A stretch of DNA of 64,000 nt from Onchocerca lupi (lineage: Eukaryota > Nematoda > Chromadorea > Rhabditida > Onchocercidae), in assembly GCA_028564675.1 (NCBI GenBank), contig JAOVVO010000011.1:124001-188000 (forward strand). Reading direction: 5' to 3'. This document shows, one piece after another, positions 60,306-64,000 of this stretch. Each line of letters begins with the position of its first letter. Position 1 is the first letter of the stretch. Below the pieces are notes generated by a model that was not told the DNA's origin, did not search any database, and saw only the letters and a list, made by a program, of their open reading frames with translations. The position numbers were made by a program, and so were the translations under genes.

Positions 60306-61663
60306 ATTTTGATCTCTTGAAAATATCTGCCGAAATTGAATTACAACTAACCTATTACCTTCTATCAATCAAAAATTAAATTCTATTTTCATCCTTAAAG
60401 CATATATGCTTTTTTATAATCAAAATAATAATTTATTGGCATATTGAAATCTCAAGATTTCTTGAATCTAACATCCATACTTCAAATTTTTTCCATTTTC
60501 TTCACTCTTGTCGAGAAAGAGGAAATTGATAATTGATAATTTACCTATTCTTTTACCAATCTTTTTCTCTCTTTAACTTTTGATTATTTTATTCCATTAT
60601 ATTACTCATTTATAAGCCTTTTAATTTCAATAAAATAAACAAAAATGCATTTGTATTATTTACATAGACAAATATCATTTAGTCAATTTTCTCGAGTTAA
60701 ATCGAGATCCTTCTTCTATTCTCGAAATCCTTCTTCTATTTTCCGTCTCTCTCCCTCCCTCTCTCTCTTTCTTTCTCTGTCTCTGTCTATCTCCATTGAA
60801 ATAGAAATATTGAGATTTTGGACAAATTAAAAGAGGAAAAGAGAGAAAGAAAGGGGGGGGGGGGAAAAAAAAAGAAAAAATTAGTAAACAGTACGAAATG
60901 TTGAAAAATTTCCGTTCTCGACATGCCATCATCATATTGGCAGTAATAGCAGCAAATATCATCATCATCATCATCATCATTTCAACTTCTTCTTTTGTTT
61001 ACTTTTACAAAAGACATAAAATAATTCGAATGGAATCCAATAAAGTTTGAAAAAAAAAGAAAGAAAAAAAAGTTTTTTTAAATTTCCATTTCAACTAAAT
61101 TATTCTTTTCCAATTTTTCTTTTCTCCTACCTCCTATCTTTCTTGTTATTTCAACATTGCAGTGGCAATATAAGATGAAAGTTTGAAAAGAATTGAAAAT
61201 ATGCAAATTTCAATTTAAAATAAAAAATTTCAAATTTTTTGAAATACTTTTCTTCATCAAATAAACATATGCATAAGTAGCATGGAATTTAAGAATACAT
61301 ATGATAAATTTTGTGTAATAAAATATATGTAATCTGAAATTATTTCAAAATTACGCATATCAAAAAAAATAATTTTTTTTCAAAATCCTATATATATATA
61401 TATATGTATATTAGAGAAAAAGTTCATTAAGTAAACGTACGTATAAATAAGCGTACATTTCAAAAAGTACGTATAAACGTATAATGAAATATAAGTCTAA
61501 TTTGAAATGAAATATATTATACGAAAAAAAAAAAAAGGAGAAAAATTAAAAACCAGAATGGAAATGTTAATAAATATGAGTAAATATGTAATTTGTTTAT
61601 TTTAGCAGCTATGATTTGTTTTATCACTTGCAATCGTGATTTTTTCAAATGTTTCGCAAATGA

Positions 61664-61724
61664 AACTTTACGAAAATGACGCAATCCATTTCGTCTTTAC
61701 GAAAATGACGCAGTCCATTTCGTA
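61664..61724. repeat. 29-bp tandem duplication
   Basis: TTTACGAAAATGACGCAATC with CATTTCGT occurs twice in direct succession with one mismatch. Confidence 0.8.
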
Positions 61725-64000
61725 TATACATACTTACCATTTATCGGACAGGCGGCTTTTCAAAAAGAATTCTCATAAAAAAAAAAAAAAAAAAAAGAAA
61801 AAAAAATGCATAAATTGCATAATTGTTTCCATAGCAGTAATTGAATTTATTTTATTTTATTGCACTTTTTATACAAAAAGAAAAAAAGATGAAAGTTACT
61901 GATGGATTATTAATTGAATTAAATTAATCTAATCTCATCTTTAGAATATTGGAAATAATTATTTTGTAAAAACAAATAATTTCATTTTATGAATGAAAAA
62001 ATTTGATGTGTTTTTTTTTATTTTTTGCAACTTTTTAAGTTCAAAATTTGAAAGCTAAAACATTTCGTTTTTTTTTTTTTAATTAACCATTTAAGAGAGA
62101 TATATGAAATTTGATTATAATAGTTTGAAGTAGTTATAATTGTTTAAACAAGTAGCAATTAGTACTATAACAAGGCAATTAGTTAATTTAAAAATTTTAA
62201 ATTGAACTAAAGAATACAAAAATATAAGAATTTGAAATGAAATTATTTATTTAAAAAAAAAAAAAGTATGAAACAAAAGTAATGTACCGTAGAAATGTTA
62301 AATGAAACGATGTATAATTTAATTGTATTAAATAGAATCGAAGTTGTAAACTAATAATTTCATGCATCAATCAAAGTGAGATTTATTTAAACTACAAATT
62401 TATAGCATGTGAAATTTAAATTGATATAAATTGATTATTACATTACGATTGATTGAAATAAGTTGAAATTGTATAATTGAATAATGAATTCTTGAATTTA
62501 ATAGCATAGTAAGAGAGAAGGTTTAATTGAATTCTTGATTAGAAATGAATTAATAATCAATGCTTCAACTTGAATTTGCATATTTTTAATCATACTATAA
62601 TATAAGGAAAAACATGGACACATATAAATTATTTTACTAACATATTCATTCATATTTAATTACTTTTCATTGTTAAGTAAACAAATAATTAATTATTGTT
62701 ATTATTTATGTTTACAGTAGCATAATTGAGGAAATAAATCATACAGGTACCATTTTGGTACCATTCAATTATACATTTTTCGAATCAATTTTTCGCCGTA
62801 AAAGAAAAATTTTTCATTAATTATAAAAAAAAAATTGAAATTATTGGAAGAATTAATATTTATCAATTTGAATTTATCTCTTAAATGTTATTTTTTTTCA
62901 TTCATTTTGTTAGCCAAATTAACAATTAATAGGAATATTATTAATGAAATAAATCGATTTGAGAAGCTTAAATTCTTATTTTTCTTAATTTAAAATAAAA
63001 ATTTGAATAGAAAAATAAAGAAAAAAAAAGGAAAAAGATGGCCAAATTTGGCTAATTTTTATGCAATTGTCATAAATTTTGCTAAAATAACTAATAATAA
63101 ACAAACAAACAAAAAAAAAAAAAAAGAAAGAAAAAAGAAAAAACGAAGAAAACTAAATATATTTATTAAAAAAAAAAAAAGAAAAAAGAAAGATACTTTC
63201 AAAATTAATTGATTTGAAAAATATTTTAAATTAAGAAAAAAAAAAAAAAGGAATCTTTCTGGAACTACTATTTGCGAATGCAATGTTTAGTGCGTTAAAA
63301 ACAAAAATTAAATACACCTTAACTGAAAAAAAAAAAAAAAAAAGAAAAAATTCTTTCAAATCGATTAGTTTGAAGATATTTGAAAAAAGAAACTAATCTT
63401 TATTTGAAAAAAGGAATTAATTTCTATGAAATTTGTTTAATTGCATGATGAAGAAATAATTTTAAAAAAATTTTTAAATTTCTTTTAAGACGAAAAATTC
63501 CTGGTTGGGATGAGAGGAGGAAGAGGAAGAAGAAGAAAAACGAAGAAAGCTCAAATAATCATCGAACTTGTTTTATTGATAGCAAAAATTATAAATAAAT
63601 TGCATTTATTTATCATTGATAAGTGAAATACATCGAACAAGTTCCATTTTTTGCTATTTCAGTATAATTACAAATATCAAATATAGCAAAATACACGTAA
63701 CACGCACGCCAATATACACCCACATATATACTAAAATACACGTAACACGCACGCCAATACATTCACACATACACACACACACATACATGCATATAAATAG
63801 ATATGTACATGAATAATAGCACTTTAGTCGATCAAAAGTTTCATTTTAATCAATTTTGCAATTTTCGCATTTTTCAAAAATTTGATTTCAATTTCAATTC
63901 CAAAATATTAAAATTAATCCATAATGTAGCAAAATTGAAAATCAAAATATTACAAAAATTGAATTGAATGAGAAGAATGATTCAAAAAATTGAATTGAAT

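Larger units (their letters stand above)
46804..64000. other. 17-kb repeat-rich interval without a supportable gene
   Basis: No exon chain with start, phase and stop was found on either strand. Upstream exons or the promoter of the SUP-26-like gene may lie here. The DNA is AT-rich with many homopolymers (A37 at about 51991-52027, A27 at about 50762-50788, G12A9 at 60853-60873), microsatellites and small duplications. These are listed separately where notable. Open frames here translate repeats. Confidence 0.5.

Overview
The window is strongly AT-rich nuclear DNA from a nematode, probably a clade III (filarial or other spirurid) worm. The evidence is T-rich 3' splice sites ending TTTCAG or TTTTAG, acceptors a few bases upstream of start codons as expected for spliced-leader trans-splicing, a U1 snRNA that looks like the C. 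elegans form, and animal genes split by introns of about 50-700 bp. The genus cannot be fixed by eye. All exon models were joined by hand from splice signals and codon phase; no transcript evidence was available.

Layout. 1-2.4 kb (-): an unidentified 252-residue protein, then the start of a second cistron about 190 bp downstream, which looks like an operon. 3.9-4.9 kb (+): a small secreted Gly/Phe/Asn/Tyr-rich protein with a possible alternative last exon. 7.2-9.5 kb (-): a DUSP19-like dual-specificity phosphatase. 9.5-14.1 kb: no gene seen, but a foldback element of about 600 bp. 14.1-14.7 kb (+): a small secreted Ig-like protein. 14.9-16.0 kb: a decayed copy of the last three exons of the next gene. 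17.3-22.2 kb (+): a 12-exon, 607-residue single-pass membrane protein with one kringle domain. 22.4-24.8 kb: two divergent paralogues of a small secreted six-cysteine family, part of an inverted duplication. 26.3 kb (+): U1 snRNA. 27.4-30.8 kb (-): an unidentified multi-exon protein. 31.7-34.0 kb (-): a MITD1-like protein without the MIT domain. 35.2-38.6 kb (+): LAMTOR5, a Ragulator subunit, whose 2.7-kb second intron holds a large inverted repeat and eroded coding-like sequence. 38.6-42 kb: more eroded sequence and a fresh 100-bp tandem duplication. 42.3-46.8 kb (-): a SUP-26/RBMS-type two-RRM protein. 46.8-64 kb: no supportable gene; simple repeats, minisatellites and small duplications.

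The recognised genes are mostly housekeeping or signalling functions: JNK-pathway phosphatase, endosomal/ESCRT-linked protein, lysosomal mTORC1 scaffold, RNA-binding regulator and splicing RNA. The lineage-specific part lies at 14-25 kb, where an Ig-like secreted protein, a kringle membrane protein, its broken duplicate and an inverted pair of cysteine-rich secreted proteins sit together. LAMTOR5 and the MITD1-like gene are divergent. Two CACGTG E-boxes lie between them, 167 and 269 bp upstream of the LAMTOR5 start.
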